Positions 44,436-53,650 of a stretch of 64,000 bases of DNA are shown piece after piece. Under the pieces are notes generated by a model. It made no database searches. It was not told where the DNA came from and saw nothing but the letters and a program-made list of their open reading frames with translations. The position numbers and the translations under genes were made by a program. Origin of the DNA: Aeromicrobium flavum. Lineage in GTDB: Bacteria > Actinomycetota > Actinomycetes > Propionibacteriales > Nocardioidaceae. The first letter of the stretch is position 1. Each line of letters starts with the position of its first letter. The stretch lies in the NCBI RefSeq assembly GCF_007992115.1, contig NZ_BJZQ01000008.1, forward strand, positions 1 to 64,000, given 5' to 3'.

Positions 44436-46952
44436 TCAGTTGATCTCGCGGGCCTTCAGGGCGCGGCGCAGGTCGTCGCGGCCCTCCATGACGTAGCGGC
44501 GCGCGGCGGCGGGGGCCTGCGTCGCGTCGAGCCACGCGTCGACCTTGGCCAGTGCCTCGGACGTCGGGTTCGCCAGCGGGAACAGGTGGATCAGCGCGTT
44601 CTGGCCGATCCACACGCCCATTTCGTCGATGACCGTGTCGGCCATCTCGAGGTACCGGTCGACGTACGGCGCGAGCACCTCGACCTGGCCGGGAACCTGG
44701 AAGCTGGCCGCGATCTGGCGACGCGTCTCGTTGGGGGTCGACGCGTCCTCCACGACGCGGCGCCACGCCTCGGCCTTGGCCTCGGCGAGCGGACGCAGGG
44801 CGCGGGCGCCGGCGGCGTTCTCACGGCCCTGGTTCGTGTCGTCCCGGGCCAGCTCGGCGTCGATCTCGGCCTCGTCGGCATCGCCCAGCCGGGCCAGGCC
44901 GCGGATGAGGCTCCAGCGCAGGTCGGCGTCCAGCTCCAGCCCCTCGACCGAACCGCCGAGCACCTGCCGCAGGCGATCGGCAGAGGTGGCCGCGGACGCC
45001 AGCGCCCGCGCGAACGCGAGCTGGTGGTCGCTGCCCGCCTCGGCCGCGGCCAGCAGCTCGGCCACGCCCTGCTCCCAGTGCCGTGCCAGCTCGGGACGCT
45101 TCTCGTCGGACGTGAAGAGGTTGATCGCGGACTGACCCTGGCGCAGCAGCGAGGAGACGGCGGTGAGGTCCGACTCCGTGCCGACGCCCGCCAGCACGAG
45201 GTCGACGAACGACGCCGACGGCAGCTCCGCGTCCCGGGTCATGTCCCACGCAGAGCCCCAGCACAGCGCGCGCGGCAGCGACTCCGCGACGTGGCCGATG
45301 CCGGACAGCAGCGTCTCGAAGGAACCCTCGTCGAGCCGGATCTTGGCGTAGGTCAGGTCGTCGTCGTTGAGCAGGATCAGGTCGGGACGGCGCCGGCCGA
45401 CGAGCTCGTCGATCGCGGTGCGGTCGCCCTCGATGTCGGTCTCGATCCGGTCGACGCGCACCAGTTGGTCGCCCTGGCGCTCGTAGAGGCCGATGGCGAT
45501 GCGGTGACGGCGCAGCGTCGGGTACTCCTGCGTCGCGGTCTGCTCGACCTCGAACCGCGTGAACTCGCCGGAGTCGTCGACGTCGAAGTCCGCGCGCAGC
45601 GTGTTGACGCCGGACGTCTGGAGCCACTCGGCCGCCCAGCTGTCGAGCTCGCGCCCGGAGGCCTGCGACAGCTCCGCCAGCAGGTCCGTGAGCTCGGTGT
45701 TGCCGTACGCGTACTTCGTGAAGTAGCTGCGCAGGCCGGCGAAGAAGTCCTCCTCGCCCACCCAGGCGACGAGCTGCTTGAGCGCCGAGGCGCCCTTGGC
45801 GTAGGTGATGCCGTCGAAGTTCGCCTCGACCGCGTGCAGGTCGTAGTTGTCGGCGGCGATCGGGTGCGTCGTGGGCAGCTGGTCCTGGCGGTACGCCCAG
45901 TTCTTGCGGTTGTTGGTGAAGCCGGTCCAGGCGTCGGTGAAGCGGGTGGCCTTGACCGACGAGTGATGCGCCGCGAACTCGGCGAACGACTCGTTCAGCC
46001 ACAGGTCGTCCCACCACTTCATGGTCACGAGGTCGCCGAACCACATGTGCGCCATCTCGTGCAGGATCGTGTTCGCGCGCTGCTCGTAGGCCGAGACCGT
46101 CTGGCGGCTGCGGAAGATCATCTCGTCGCGGAAGGTCACGCAGCCCGCGTTCTCCATCGCGCCCATGTTGTACTCCGGCACGAACACCTGGTCGTACTTG
46201 CCGAAGGGGTAGCCCATCTGGAAGGCGCCCTCGAAGAACTCGAAGCCCTGCTTGGTGACGAGGAAGATGTCGTCCTCGTCGAGGTGCGGCACGAGCGACT
46301 GGCGGCAGAACACGCCGAGCGGGATCTCGCCGTGCTGGCCCGTGTACGTGTCGCGCACCTCGTGGTAGTCGCCGGCCACCAGCGCGGTGATGTACGTGCT
46401 CATCGTCTTCGTCGGCGCGAAGTGCCACACCGCGGCGTCGCCGTCGGCGGCGACCGGCTCGGGCGTGGGGGAGTTGGAGACGACCTTCCAGTGCGACGGC
46501 GCGGTCACGTGAAACGTGAACTCCGCCTTGAGGTCGGGCTGCTCGAAGGTGGCGAAGACGCGGCGGGCGTCGGGCACCTCGAACTGCGTGTAGAGGTAGA
46601 CCTTGTCGTCGGCCGGGTCGACGAAGCGGTGCAGGCCCTCGCCCGAGTGCGAGTACAGGCACGTGCCGGTGACGACCAGCTCGTTCTGGGCCTCGAGTCC
46701 GTCGATCGCGAGGCGCTGGTCGGCGTAGGCCGACAGGTCCAGCTCGCGACCGTTGAGGGTCACCGACGACAGCTCCGCGTCGACGAGATCGACGAAGGTC
46801 GACGAGCCGGGCTGCGCGGCGAACGTCAACCTGGTGACGGAGCCGAAGCGCTCGCCCTCGAGGGTCAGGTCCAGGGCGATGTCGTAGGCCGCGTCCGAGA
46901 CGACGGCGGCGCGCTGGCGGGCTTCTTCACGAGTCAGGTTGGTTCCGGGCAT
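44436..46952 (-). CDS. pepN: Aminopeptidase N (M1 family)
   Basis: 838 aa. The exopeptidase motif MGAMENAG is near residue 260; the zinc site HEMAH and the downstream Glu in LWLNESFAEF are near 295-320. The C-terminal half is the ERAP1-type helical domain. It removes N-terminal residues from peptides made by cytoplasmic proteases such as Clp. ATG 46952 starts MPGTNLTREEARQRAAVV, as in relatives. AAGAGT lies 6 nt upstream, so it may be leaderless. Divergent from the GCS2-type ligase gene. Confidence 0.95.
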   Translation of the reverse strand: MPGTNLTREEARQRAAVVSDAAYDIALDLTLEGERFGSVTRLTFAAQPGSSTFVDLVDAELSSVTLNGRELDLSAYADQRLAIDGLEAQNELVVTGTCLYSHSGEGLHRFVDPADDKVYLYTQFEVPDARRVFATFEQPDLKAEFTFHVTAPSHWKVVSNSPTPEPVAADGDAAVWHFAPTKTMSTYITALVAGDYHEVRDTYTGQHGEIPLGVFCRQSLVPHLDEDDIFLVTKQGFEFFEGAFQMGYPFGKYDQVFVPEYNMGAMENAGCVTFRDEMIFRSRQTVSAYEQRANTILHEMAHMWFGDLVTMKWWDDLWLNESFAEFAAHHSSVKATRFTDAWTGFTNNRKNWAYRQDQLPTTHPIAADNYDLHAVEANFDGITYAKGASALKQLVAWVGEEDFFAGLRSYFTKYAYGNTELTDLLAELSQASGRELDSWAAEWLQTSGVNTLRADFDVDDSGEFTRFEVEQTATQEYPTLRRHRIAIGLYERQGDQLVRVDRIETDIEGDRTAIDELVGRRRPDLILLNDDDLTYAKIRLDEGSFETLLSGIGHVAESLPRALCWGSAWDMTRDAELPSASFVDLVLAGVGTESDLTAVSSLLRQGQSAINLFTSDEKRPELARHWEQGVAELLAAAEAGSDHQLAFARALASAATSADRLRQVLGGSVEGLELDADLRWSLIRGLARLGDADEAEIDAELARDDTNQGRENAAGARALRPLAEAKAEAWRRVVEDASTPNETRRQIAASFQVPGQVEVLAPYVDRYLEMADTVIDEMGVWIGQNALIHLFPLANPTSEALAKVDAWLDATQAPAAARRYVMEGRDDLRRALKAREIN

Positions 46953-47063
46953 GTCCTTACTCTTCCACCCGGAGCCCGGTCCGTCCCAGCCACCCGGGCG
47001 CCTCCGGACCGGAGATCGGTCACACGCGCGCCTTTCGGCGGCGCCCCGGCCGAGACCGTCGGG

Positions 47064-47069
47064 CAGGAT
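47064..47069 (+). promoter_or_regulatory. Leaderless -10-like box of the ligase gene
   Basis: CAGGAT 6 nt before ATG 47076; weak first position but typical spacing. Confidence 0.4.
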
Positions 47070-47075
47070 GGGGGC

Positions 47076-48227
47076 ATGGACATCGGGTTCGCCGCCTCGG
47101 AGCGGTCGACGATCGGCGTGGAGTGGGAGCTGGCGCTGGTCGACCAAGACTCCGGGGACCTGCGTCAGGTGGCGCAGACGGTGCTCGACGCGGTCGCGCC
47201 GCAGGGCGGTGGCGACCATCCGCACATCAAGCAGGAGCTGCTGCTCAACACCGTCGAGGTGGTCACCGGCGTGTGCCGGTCGGTCAAGGAGGTCACGGAC
47301 GACCTGAGCCGCAGCATCGAGACCCTCCGCCTCATCACCGACCCGCTGCGGGTCGAGCTGATGTGCGCCGGCACCCACCCGTTCGCGCGGTGGACCCAGC
47401 AGAAGGTCACCGACAAGCAGCGCTACGCCACCCTCATCGACCGCACCCAGTGGTGGGGCCGCCAGATGCTGATCTACGGCGTGCACGTGCACGTCGGCAT
47501 CGAGGACCGCGACAAGGTCCTGCCGATCAGCCGGGCGATGCTCACGCACTACGGCCACTTCCTCGCGCTCAGCGCGTCCAGCCCGTTCTGGGGCGGCCAG
47601 GACACCGGCTACGCCTCGAACCGCGCGCTGATGTTCCAGCAGCTGCCCACCGCCGGGCTGCCGTTCCAGTTCGACCACTGGCACGAGCTCGAGCAGTACG
47701 TCGACGACATGATGAAGACCGGCGTGATCGACGTGTTCGACGAGATCCGCTGGGACATCCGCCCCTCGCCGAAGTTCGGCACGCTCGAGATGCGCATCTG
47801 CGACGGCATCCCGACGATGTCCGAGCTGGCCAGCATCGCGGCGCTGACCCACTGCCTGGTCGAGTTCCACTCGCGCGAGCTGGACGCGGGCCGTGAGCTG
47901 CCGTCCATCCCGTCGTGGTTCGTGCAGGAGAACAAGTGGCGCGCCGCGCGGTACGGCATGGACGCCATCCTGATCCTCGACCGCGACGCCCGCGAGGAGC
48001 TCGTCACCGACGACCTCGAGCGGCTGCTGGTCCAGCTCGAGCCGGTCGCCGCCGATTTGGACTGCACCGAGGAGCTGCAGGGGATTCGCGACATCATGGC
48101 CGCCGGCGGGGCGTCCTACCAGCGCCAGCGTGCGGTCGCCGAGAAGCACGCCGGCGAGCTCGACACCGTGGTCGCGGCGCTCATCGAGGAAATGCGCGCC
48201 GGCCGTCCGTTGTTGGACCGGACATGA
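47076..48227 (+). CDS. Carboxylate-amine ligase, GCS2/YbdK family
   Basis: 383 aa. Signature IGVEWELALVD at the N-terminus, IKQELLLNTVEVVTG (metal-binding Glu), YGVHVHVGI and the C-terminal TLEMRICDGIPT. YbdK-type enzymes join glutamate to an amine or to cysteine with ATP. In mycothiol-making bacteria it may feed ergothioneine or gamma-glutamyl metabolism, but the substrate is unproven. The stop overlaps the next start (ATGA), linking it to a mycothiol-type reductase relative. Confidence 0.9.
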   Translation: MDIGFAASERSTIGVEWELALVDQDSGDLRQVAQTVLDAVAPQGGGDHPHIKQELLLNTVEVVTGVCRSVKEVTDDLSRSIETLRLITDPLRVELMCAGTHPFARWTQQKVTDKQRYATLIDRTQWWGRQMLIYGVHVHVGIEDRDKVLPISRAMLTHYGHFLALSASSPFWGGQDTGYASNRALMFQQLPTAGLPFQFDHWHELEQYVDDMMKTGVIDVFDEIRWDIRPSPKFGTLEMRICDGIPTMSELASIAALTHCLVEFHSRELDAGRELPSIPSWFVQENKWRAARYGMDAILILDRDAREELVTDDLERLLVQLEPVAADLDCTEELQGIRDIMAAGGASYQRQRAVAEKHAGELDTVVAALIEEMRAGRPLLDRT

Positions 48228-48838
48228 CCACCTCTGAGACCGAGACCGTCGACCTCTGGTTCGACCCGCTGTGCCCTTGGGCCTGGATGACGTCGCGCTG
48301 GATGCTCGAGGTCGAGCAGGTTCGGCCCGTCCACACCGTTTTCCACGTGATGAGCCTGTCCGTCCTCAACGAGGACAAGGACGTGCCGCAGGAGTACAAG
48401 GACATGATCGAGCGCGGCTGGGGACCGGTGCGCCTGTGCATCGCGGCCGAGCAACAGCACGGCACCGAGTCGCTGCGCGACCTCTACACGGCGCTCGGCA
48501 CCCGCCGGCACGTCGAGGGCCGCGACTTCGACCGCGCGCTCTACGAGGAGGCCCTCGCCGAGGCCGGCCTGCCGGCCGAGCTGGCCGCCGCCGCCGACGA
48601 CACGTCGCTCGACGACGCCGTCCGCGCCTCCCACACCGACGGCATCGAGCGCGTCGGCGAGGAGGTCGGCACGCCGGTCATCTCGATCGGCGACACCGCC
48701 TTCTTCGGTCCGGTCGTGTCGCCCGCGCCGAAGGGGGAGCAGGCCGGCACGGTGTTCGACGGCGCTCGCGCGCTGGCGTCCTACGACGGCTTCTTCGAGC
48801 TGAAGCGCACGCGCACCCGCGAGCCGATCTTCGACTGA
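48224..48838 (+). CDS. DsbA-like, Rv2466c-family (mycothiol-dependent) protein with CPWA active site
   Basis: 204 aa, closely following Rv2466c in pattern: WFDPLCPWAWMTSRW, FHVMSLSVLNED, WGPVRLCIAAEQQHG, DTAFFGPVVSPAPKGEQAG and SYDGFFELKRTRTREPIFD. Rv2466c uses Cys-Pro-Trp-Cys with mycothiol; here the second Cys is Ala, leaving one nucleophilic Cys. A monothiol mechanism using mycothiol as partner remains possible. Coupled to the ligase gene. Position between pepN and rpiB matches Mycobacterium tuberculosis. Confidence 0.88.
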   Translation: MTTSETETVDLWFDPLCPWAWMTSRWMLEVEQVRPVHTVFHVMSLSVLNEDKDVPQEYKDMIERGWGPVRLCIAAEQQHGTESLRDLYTALGTRRHVEGRDFDRALYEEALAEAGLPAELAAAADDTSLDDAVRASHTDGIERVGEEVGTPVISIGDTAFFGPVVSPAPKGEQAGTVFDGARALASYDGFFELKRTRTREPIFD

Positions 48839-48865
48839 GGCGTGTCGGCCGCGATACTGGGGCCG

Positions 48866-50482
48866 ATGTCCGACGAGAAGCTGAGCGCGGTCGCCCGCCT
48901 GCGCCGACGCCACGAGCGCTGGGCGGACGACCTCCGCCACCGGTTCCGCACCGACGTCCCGACGCGTGACCGCACGCTCGCCTGGTCGTCGGCCGGTCTC
49001 GTCGCCGTCGGAGCCCTGGCGCTGGTGGCCCGGGCCCTCGTCCACGACGTGGGCGTCCCCGAGGTCGCGGCCGCCGTGATCGCGGTCGGCATCGTCCGGG
49101 CCGCGATGCTGCGTCCGGCGACGCCGCCGCACGTCCACGGACTGCCCGGAGCGCCGGAGCCCGAGGTCTGTCCGGCGCCCGAGCCCCGCGACCGTGGCCC
49201 GTTCGTCGTCGCCGTCCGCTGGATCGGCGCCCTGACCGCGCTGGCCGTGGCGGTCGCCCCCGTCCAGGTCGTCGCGGTCGCCTTCGTGGCGCTGCTCGTC
49301 GCGGCCGTCCCGGTGGTCGCGGACAAGCTGGTGCTGTGGCAGGCCCGGCGGGAGCTGCGCCGGGCCCTGGCGGCCTGGGAGCCGCGCTTCGTGCTGGGCT
49401 ACGGCGGCTACGGCGGCGGTCCGATCCACGTCGGCATGTGGGAGCCGCACCTGCTCGCCTCGGGGGACCGCGGCGTGATCGTGGGTCTGCGCGAGCACTA
49501 CTGCGCCGAGCTGCGCGCGGCGATCCGGCCGGCCATGCCGTGGATCGCGACCGGCTCGGACGTGCTGGGCGACATGCGCGCCCTCACGGTCCCCACGATC
49601 ACGACGTTCTTCTACGTCCACAACGCGCCCGGACACCTCAAGCTGATGGGGATCCGCTCGGTCCGCCACGTCTGGCTGGGCCACGGCGACTCCGACAAGG
49701 CCGGCAGCCACCACCCGCGGCACCTGCGGTTCGACGTCCTCGTCGCGTCGGGGGAGGCCGCCGTCGAGCGGTACGCCCGGCACGGGGTCGAGATCCCGCG
49801 CGAGCGCTTCGTGCTGCTGGGGCGGCCCCAGTCCGGCGACGTGCTGCCCGCAGCCCAGCCGGTCACCGAGGTCGCCCGCCCCACGGTGCTCTACGCCCCC
49901 ACGTGGGTCGGCAACGGCCAGCAGACGGGCTTCTCCTCGATGCCCCTGGCGGGGAGGATCCTGCGCACCCTGCTCGACGCCGGGGTCGACGTCGTGTTCC
50001 GTCCGCACCCGGTCTTCCTGCGCGATCCGTACTGGTCGGCGAAGCTCGTCGAGCTGAACGAGATCCTGCGCGCCGACCACGACGACCCGGCCACCCCGGG
50101 CCGGCACGCCTGGGGCGAGGAGGCCGTGCGCGACTGGTCCGTCACCGCGTGCATGAACCACGCCGACGCCCTCGTCTCCGACGTCTCGAGCGTCGTCTCG
50201 GACTGGCTCGCGTCGGGCAAGCCGTACCTGATGGTGAGCATGGTCCACCGGCTCGACGAGTTCGTCGACGCGGTGCCCGTGGCCGCCGGCGGGTACCGGG
50301 TCGACCGGACGCTCGCGGGCCTGCCCGAGGTGCTCGACGAGATGCTGCGCCACGACCCGATGGCCGAGCAGCGGCGCCGCCTCAAGGTGCACGTCCTGGG
50401 CGAGTACGCGGGCGACGAGTCGGCGCGCGCGTTCTCCGCGTGGGTGCACGAGATGGCCCACACGCCCATGGTCCGCGACTGA
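48866..50482 (+). CDS. CDP-glycerol glycerophosphotransferase family membrane protein
   Basis: 538 aa. Two hydrophobic regions (about 45-75 and 110-145) precede a GT-B-like domain with HNAPGHLKLMG, WLGHGDSDKAGSHHPRH, VLYAPTW, VFRPHP and the ALVSDVSSVVSDWLASGKP motif typical of TagB/TagF-like enzymes. These polymerise or attach glycerol phosphate in teichoic-acid-like polymers at the inner face of the membrane. ATG 48866 has GATACT 7 nt upstream; GTG 48842 is an alternative. Confidence 0.82.
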   Translation: MSDEKLSAVARLRRRHERWADDLRHRFRTDVPTRDRTLAWSSAGLVAVGALALVARALVHDVGVPEVAAAVIAVGIVRAAMLRPATPPHVHGLPGAPEPEVCPAPEPRDRGPFVVAVRWIGALTALAVAVAPVQVVAVAFVALLVAAVPVVADKLVLWQARRELRRALAAWEPRFVLGYGGYGGGPIHVGMWEPHLLASGDRGVIVGLREHYCAELRAAIRPAMPWIATGSDVLGDMRALTVPTITTFFYVHNAPGHLKLMGIRSVRHVWLGHGDSDKAGSHHPRHLRFDVLVASGEAAVERYARHGVEIPRERFVLLGRPQSGDVLPAAQPVTEVARPTVLYAPTWVGNGQQTGFSSMPLAGRILRTLLDAGVDVVFRPHPVFLRDPYWSAKLVELNEILRADHDDPATPGRHAWGEEAVRDWSVTACMNHADALVSDVSSVVSDWLASGKPYLMVSMVHRLDEFVDAVPVAAGGYRVDRTLAGLPEVLDEMLRHDPMAEQRRRLKVHVLGEYAGDESARAFSAWVHEMAHTPMVRD

Positions 50483-50492
50483 GCGCACCTGC

Positions 50493-50498
50493 GAGAAT
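50493..50498 (+). promoter_or_regulatory. Leaderless -10-like box of rpiB
   Basis: GAGAAT 6 nt before ATG 50505. Confidence 0.45.
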
Positions 50499-50504
50499 GG
50501 CCGC

Positions 50505-50960
50505 ATGCGCGTCCACCTCGGTGCCGATCACGCCGGCTACGAACTCAAGAACCACCTCGTCACCTGGCTCACCGAGCACGGTCACGAGCCCGTCGACCAC
50601 GGCGCCCACGCCTACGACGCCGACGACGACTACCCGCCGTTCTGCGTGGACGCCGCCCAGGGCGTCCTCGACGACAAGGGCTCGCTCGGCATCGTGATCG
50701 GCGGCTCGGGCAACGGTGAGCAGATCGCCGCCAACAAGGTCCCCGGCGTCCGCTGCGCCCTGACGTGGAGCGTCGAGACGGCCCAGCTGGCGCGCCAGCA
50801 CAACAACGCCCAGGTCATGGGCATCGGCGCGCGCATGCACTCCCTCGAGGAGGCCGAGCAGATCGTCGAGGCCTTCCTGGCCACGCCGTGGAGCGAGGCC
50901 GACCGCCACCAGCGCCGGATCGACCTCCTGGCGACGTACGAGGAGACCGGCCGGTTCTGA
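50505..50960 (+). CDS. rpiB: Ribose-5-phosphate isomerase B
   Basis: 151 aa. LGADHAGYELK at the N-terminus, IVIGGSGNGEQIAANK with the catalytic acid, and AQLARQHNNAQVMGIGARMHS. It interconverts ribose 5-phosphate and ribulose 5-phosphate in the pentose phosphate pathway. The catalytic base position follows the actinobacterial Glu type (GNGEQ). Same neighbours as Rv2465c. Followed 12 bp later by the nei-type glycosylase. Confidence 0.95.
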   Translation: MRVHLGADHAGYELKNHLVTWLTEHGHEPVDHGAHAYDADDDYPPFCVDAAQGVLDDKGSLGIVIGGSGNGEQIAANKVPGVRCALTWSVETAQLARQHNNAQVMGIGARMHSLEEAEQIVEAFLATPWSEADRHQRRIDLLATYEETGRF

Positions 50961-50972
50961 GGGGCGAGCAGC

Positions 50973-51785
50973 GTGCCTGAGGGCCACACCCTCCACCGGC
51001 TCGCGCTGGACCTGACCGGCACGTTCGGCGGCAAGCCGGTGCGCTCGGGCAGCCCGCAGGGCCGCTTCGAGGGCGCCGCGCGGCTGGACGGCCGCGAGCT
51101 GACCGAGGCCACCGCCCACGGCAAGCACCTCTTCGTCGCGTTCTCCGACACCGAGGAGCAGGTCCACGTGCACCTGGGCCTCTACGGCGCGTTCTCGTTC
51201 GTCGAGGACCCGGAGCCGCCGGTGGTGGGCCAGGTCCGCTGGCGGCTGTCGTCGGGCAAGGTCACGGCCGACCTCCGCGGTCCGACCGCGTGCGAGCTCC
51301 TGACGCCCGACGAGGTCGACGCGGTCCTGGCCAGGCTCGGCGAGGACCCGCTCGACCCCGACGCCGACGTCGAGCGCGCGGCCGCCTTCGTGGCGAGGTC
51401 GCGCGCCCCCATCGCCACGCTGCTGATGGACCAGCGCATCGTCGCGGGCGTGGGCAACGTCTACCGCGCCGAGGTGCTGTTCCGGCACCGGATCGACCCC
51501 ATGGTCGCCGGCCGCGACCTGCGCCCCGACACGTTCCTGCGGCTGTGGTCCGACCTCGTCGACCTGATGGGGGAGGGCGTCCGGACCGGACGGATCGACA
51601 CCGTCCGCGCCGAGCACGAGCCCGAGGCGATGGGCCGTCCGCCGCGCGTCGACGACCACGGCGGCGAGGTCTACGTGTACCGCCGGGACGGTCAGCCGTG
51701 CCTCGTCTGCGGCACCCGGGTGCGCACCGAGGTGGTGGCGTCCAGAAATCTGTTCTGGTGCCCGCGCTGCCAGCGCCGCCGGTAA
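50973..51785 (+). CDS. DNA glycosylase/AP lyase, Fpg/Nei family
   Basis: 270 aa. The catalytic Pro-Glu follows the initiator (PEGHTLHRLA), with the HGKHLFVAF lysine, the H2TH region RIVAGVGNVYRAEVLF and a C-terminal zinc finger (CLVCGTRV ... FWCPRC). These excise oxidised bases and nick the abasic site. PEGHT points to the Nei side of the family. GTG 50973 gives Pro at position 2, which must be the N-terminus after Met removal. Corresponds to Rv2464c. Confidence 0.93.
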   Translation: MPEGHTLHRLALDLTGTFGGKPVRSGSPQGRFEGAARLDGRELTEATAHGKHLFVAFSDTEEQVHVHLGLYGAFSFVEDPEPPVVGQVRWRLSSGKVTADLRGPTACELLTPDEVDAVLARLGEDPLDPDADVERAAAFVARSRAPIATLLMDQRIVAGVGNVYRAEVLFRHRIDPMVAGRDLRPDTFLRLWSDLVDLMGEGVRTGRIDTVRAEHEPEAMGRPPRVDDHGGEVYVYRRDGQPCLVCGTRVRTEVVASRNLFWCPRCQRRR

Positions 51786-51788
51786 GGT
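51783..51788 (+). promoter_or_regulatory. Leaderless -10 box of the phosphatase gene
   Basis: TAAGGT 6 nt before GTG 51795, overlapping the stop codon of the glycosylase gene. Confidence 0.5.
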
Positions 51789-51794
51789 CGGTCC

Positions 51795-52919
51795 GTGAGC
51801 ACGACGAGGGTTTCGAGGCGCGACCCGGTCGGTCGCTACCTGTCCACGAACGCCCGCGAATGGCGTTCGGGCTCTCGCGACGGCCAGATGGCGGTGCTGG
51901 CGGCGCTGCTGGTCATCACCGTGGTGATGTTCATCGCCAGCCTCCAGTGGTACGCCCTCGTGCCGGTGTCGATGTTCGTCGTGCCGATCCTCATCGGCGG
52001 CATGCTGCTGCAGTGGTGGCCGCAGGCCGCGCTGTCGGTCATCGTGCTGTTCGCCGCCACCGTGTCGGCGCTGGTCTACTCGGTCGACAACGGCTTCAAC
52101 TCGGCCCGACCCGCCTCGGTGCTCTCGGTCTACTTCGCGGCCGGGATCATCCTCTACAGCTCCTCACGCAACCGCTCCGGCCTGCCCGCCGCGCTCGGCG
52201 AGGCGATGCTGATGGAGCTGCGCGACCGCCTGCAGGCCCAGGGCGCCGTCCCGAGGCTGCCGCAGGGCTGGGTCAGCGAGTCGGCGATGGAGTCGGCCGG
52301 TGGCGCCAAGTTCGCGGGCGACTTCCTCGTGGCCAACCTGTCGAAGGACGAGAAGTACCTCGAGATGGTGCTCGTCGACGTCTGCGGCAAGGGTGTCGCC
52401 GCGGGCACGCAGTCACTGCAGCTGGCCGGAGCCCTGGGCGGCCTGATCGGCTCCCTGCCGCCGCTGGGACTGTTCGCCGCCGGCAACGACTACCTCCTCC
52501 GTCAGGACTGGGACGAGGGATTCGCGACGGCGGTGCACGTCCTGGTCAACCTGGAGACCGGCGGCTACGAGGTGCTCAATGCCGGCCACCCGCCGGCCAT
52601 GCACTGGAAGCGCGACACCGAGCAGTGGGTCGTCAGCGGCGCTCGCGGGCTGGCGCTCGGCATCATCGACCGCCCCGAGTTCCACGGCACGACCGGCGTC
52701 CTGCAGCCCGGCGAGGCGCTCATGTTCTACACCGACGGCGTCGTCGAGACGCGCACGCTCGACCTGGCCGTCGGCATCGAGTGGTTGCGCGGAGCGGCTG
52801 AGATCGCGATCTCGCACGGGATGGACGGGGCGCCGCAGCGCATCCTCGACCAGACGGAGCCGGGGGAGGACGACCGGGCCGTCCTGATCCTGCACCGGCT
52901 GCCCGAGACCGGGCTCTGA
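51795..52919 (+). CDS. Membrane PP2C-type (SpoIIE) serine phosphatase
   Basis: 374 aa. Three or four membrane segments occupy residues about 33-120. The SpoIIE/PP2C domain follows: AGGAKFAGDFLVANL, LVDVCGKGVAAGTQS, AGHPPAMHW, LMFYTDGVVETR and GEDDRAVLIL, with the metal-binding Asp residues present. Such enzymes dephosphorylate anti-sigma-factor antagonists in partner-switching pathways (family knowledge); no partner is encoded next to it. GTG 51795 fits a leaderless start. Confidence 0.9.
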   Translation: MSTTRVSRRDPVGRYLSTNAREWRSGSRDGQMAVLAALLVITVVMFIASLQWYALVPVSMFVVPILIGGMLLQWWPQAALSVIVLFAATVSALVYSVDNGFNSARPASVLSVYFAAGIILYSSSRNRSGLPAALGEAMLMELRDRLQAQGAVPRLPQGWVSESAMESAGGAKFAGDFLVANLSKDEKYLEMVLVDVCGKGVAAGTQSLQLAGALGGLIGSLPPLGLFAAGNDYLLRQDWDEGFATAVHVLVNLETGGYEVLNAGHPPAMHWKRDTEQWVVSGARGLALGIIDRPEFHGTTGVLQPGEALMFYTDGVVETRTLDLAVGIEWLRGAAEIAISHGMDGAPQRILDQTEPGEDDRAVLILHRLPETGL

Positions 52920-52921
52920 GA

Positions 52922-52993
52922 GCGGACGACGAGATTCGAACTCGCAACATCCTGCTTGGAAGGCAGGGACTCTAGCCATTGAGTTACGTCCGC
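52922..52993 (-). tRNA. tRNA-Gly (anticodon UCC)
   Basis: 72 nt. Acceptor stem GCGGACG pairs with CGTCCGC, the anticodon stem CCTGC/GCAGG holds the loop CTTCCAA (anticodon TCC), and the T arm contains GTTCGAATC. The 3' CCA is not encoded. Confidence 0.95.
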
Positions 52994-53039
52994 GCGACGC
53001 CGTGGCGCCGAGTCCATGATGCCACAACCGCGAACGGAG

Positions 53040-53588
53040 TCAGGACCCCGTCGAGACGATGAGGTCGGCGGCCGCGGGGGTGACGTCGGAGGCGAGGTAC
53101 TCCTCCTCCTGTGCGGCCCACACGTCCCACCACGGCGCGTAGGTGTCGCCGTCGCGGGCCAGCGCCCGGGCGCGGCGCTGCGGCTCGTCCGCCTCGAGCC
53201 AGACGAGGTAGCTGAGGAACGGGCGCAGGGCCCGCGCCCCGGAGCCGACGCCCTCGATGATCAGCTCGGGCGTCGGGCGGACCGTGAGCCACCGGCCGGG
53301 CCGGTCGACGGCCCAGTCCCACTGGCGGGCCCGACCGGTCTCGCCGATCGCGAGGTCGGCGAGAAGGGCGCGGACGGACGCCGGGGTCCGGGCGAGCCCG
53401 TGCCAGCCCGGGTAGAGCCGCTCGAGGTGCAGGATCGGCGCGCCGGTCTGGTCGGCGAGGTCGAGGGCGAGCGACGTCTTGCCCGATCCGCTGCGCCCGT
53501 CGATCGCGATGACCCGGGTGCCCCCGCAGGCCGGCGCGCGGCGACGGGCCTGCTCGGCCAGGCGAGTGACGGGTCGGGAGGGTTCCAC
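53040..53588 (-). CDS. P-loop kinase, uridine-kinase-like
   Basis: 182 aa. Walker A AIDGRSGSGKTSLALDLA is near residue 28, followed by LHLERLYPGW, IIEGVGSG (Walker-B-like) and a C-terminal lid region RRARALARDGDTY. It resembles small nucleoside/uridine kinases and dephospho-type kinases; substrate unknown. The GTG start at 53588 has TAGCGT 7 nt upstream, supporting a leaderless transcript divergent from moaD. Confidence 0.8.
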   Translation of the reverse strand: MEPSRPVTRLAEQARRRAPACGGTRVIAIDGRSGSGKTSLALDLADQTGAPILHLERLYPGWHGLARTPASVRALLADLAIGETGRARQWDWAVDRPGRWLTVRPTPELIIEGVGSGARALRPFLSYLVWLEADEPQRRARALARDGDTYAPWWDVWAAQEEEYLASDVTPAAADLIVSTGS

Positions 53589-53595
53589 CGGGTCG

Positions 53596-53601
53596 ACGCT
53601 A
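53596..53601 (-). promoter_or_regulatory. Leaderless -10 box of the kinase gene
   Basis: TAGCGT on the minus strand, 7 nt before GTG 53588. Confidence 0.5.
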
Positions 53602-53638
53602 ACGCGCTCGCCCGATCGTGACCAGAGCGCGTGCGGGA

Positions 53639-53644
53639 TACGTT
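53639..53644 (+). promoter_or_regulatory. Leaderless -10 box of moaD
   Basis: TACGTT 6 nt before ATG 53651; no ribosome site. Confidence 0.45.
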
Positions 53645-53650
53645 GGCTCC

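Noticed and set aside
44409-46990. Long plus-strand frame through pepN
   Set aside because: Antisense to aminopeptidase N with its intact zinc and GAMEN motifs; only the part after 47076 (the ligase) is real.
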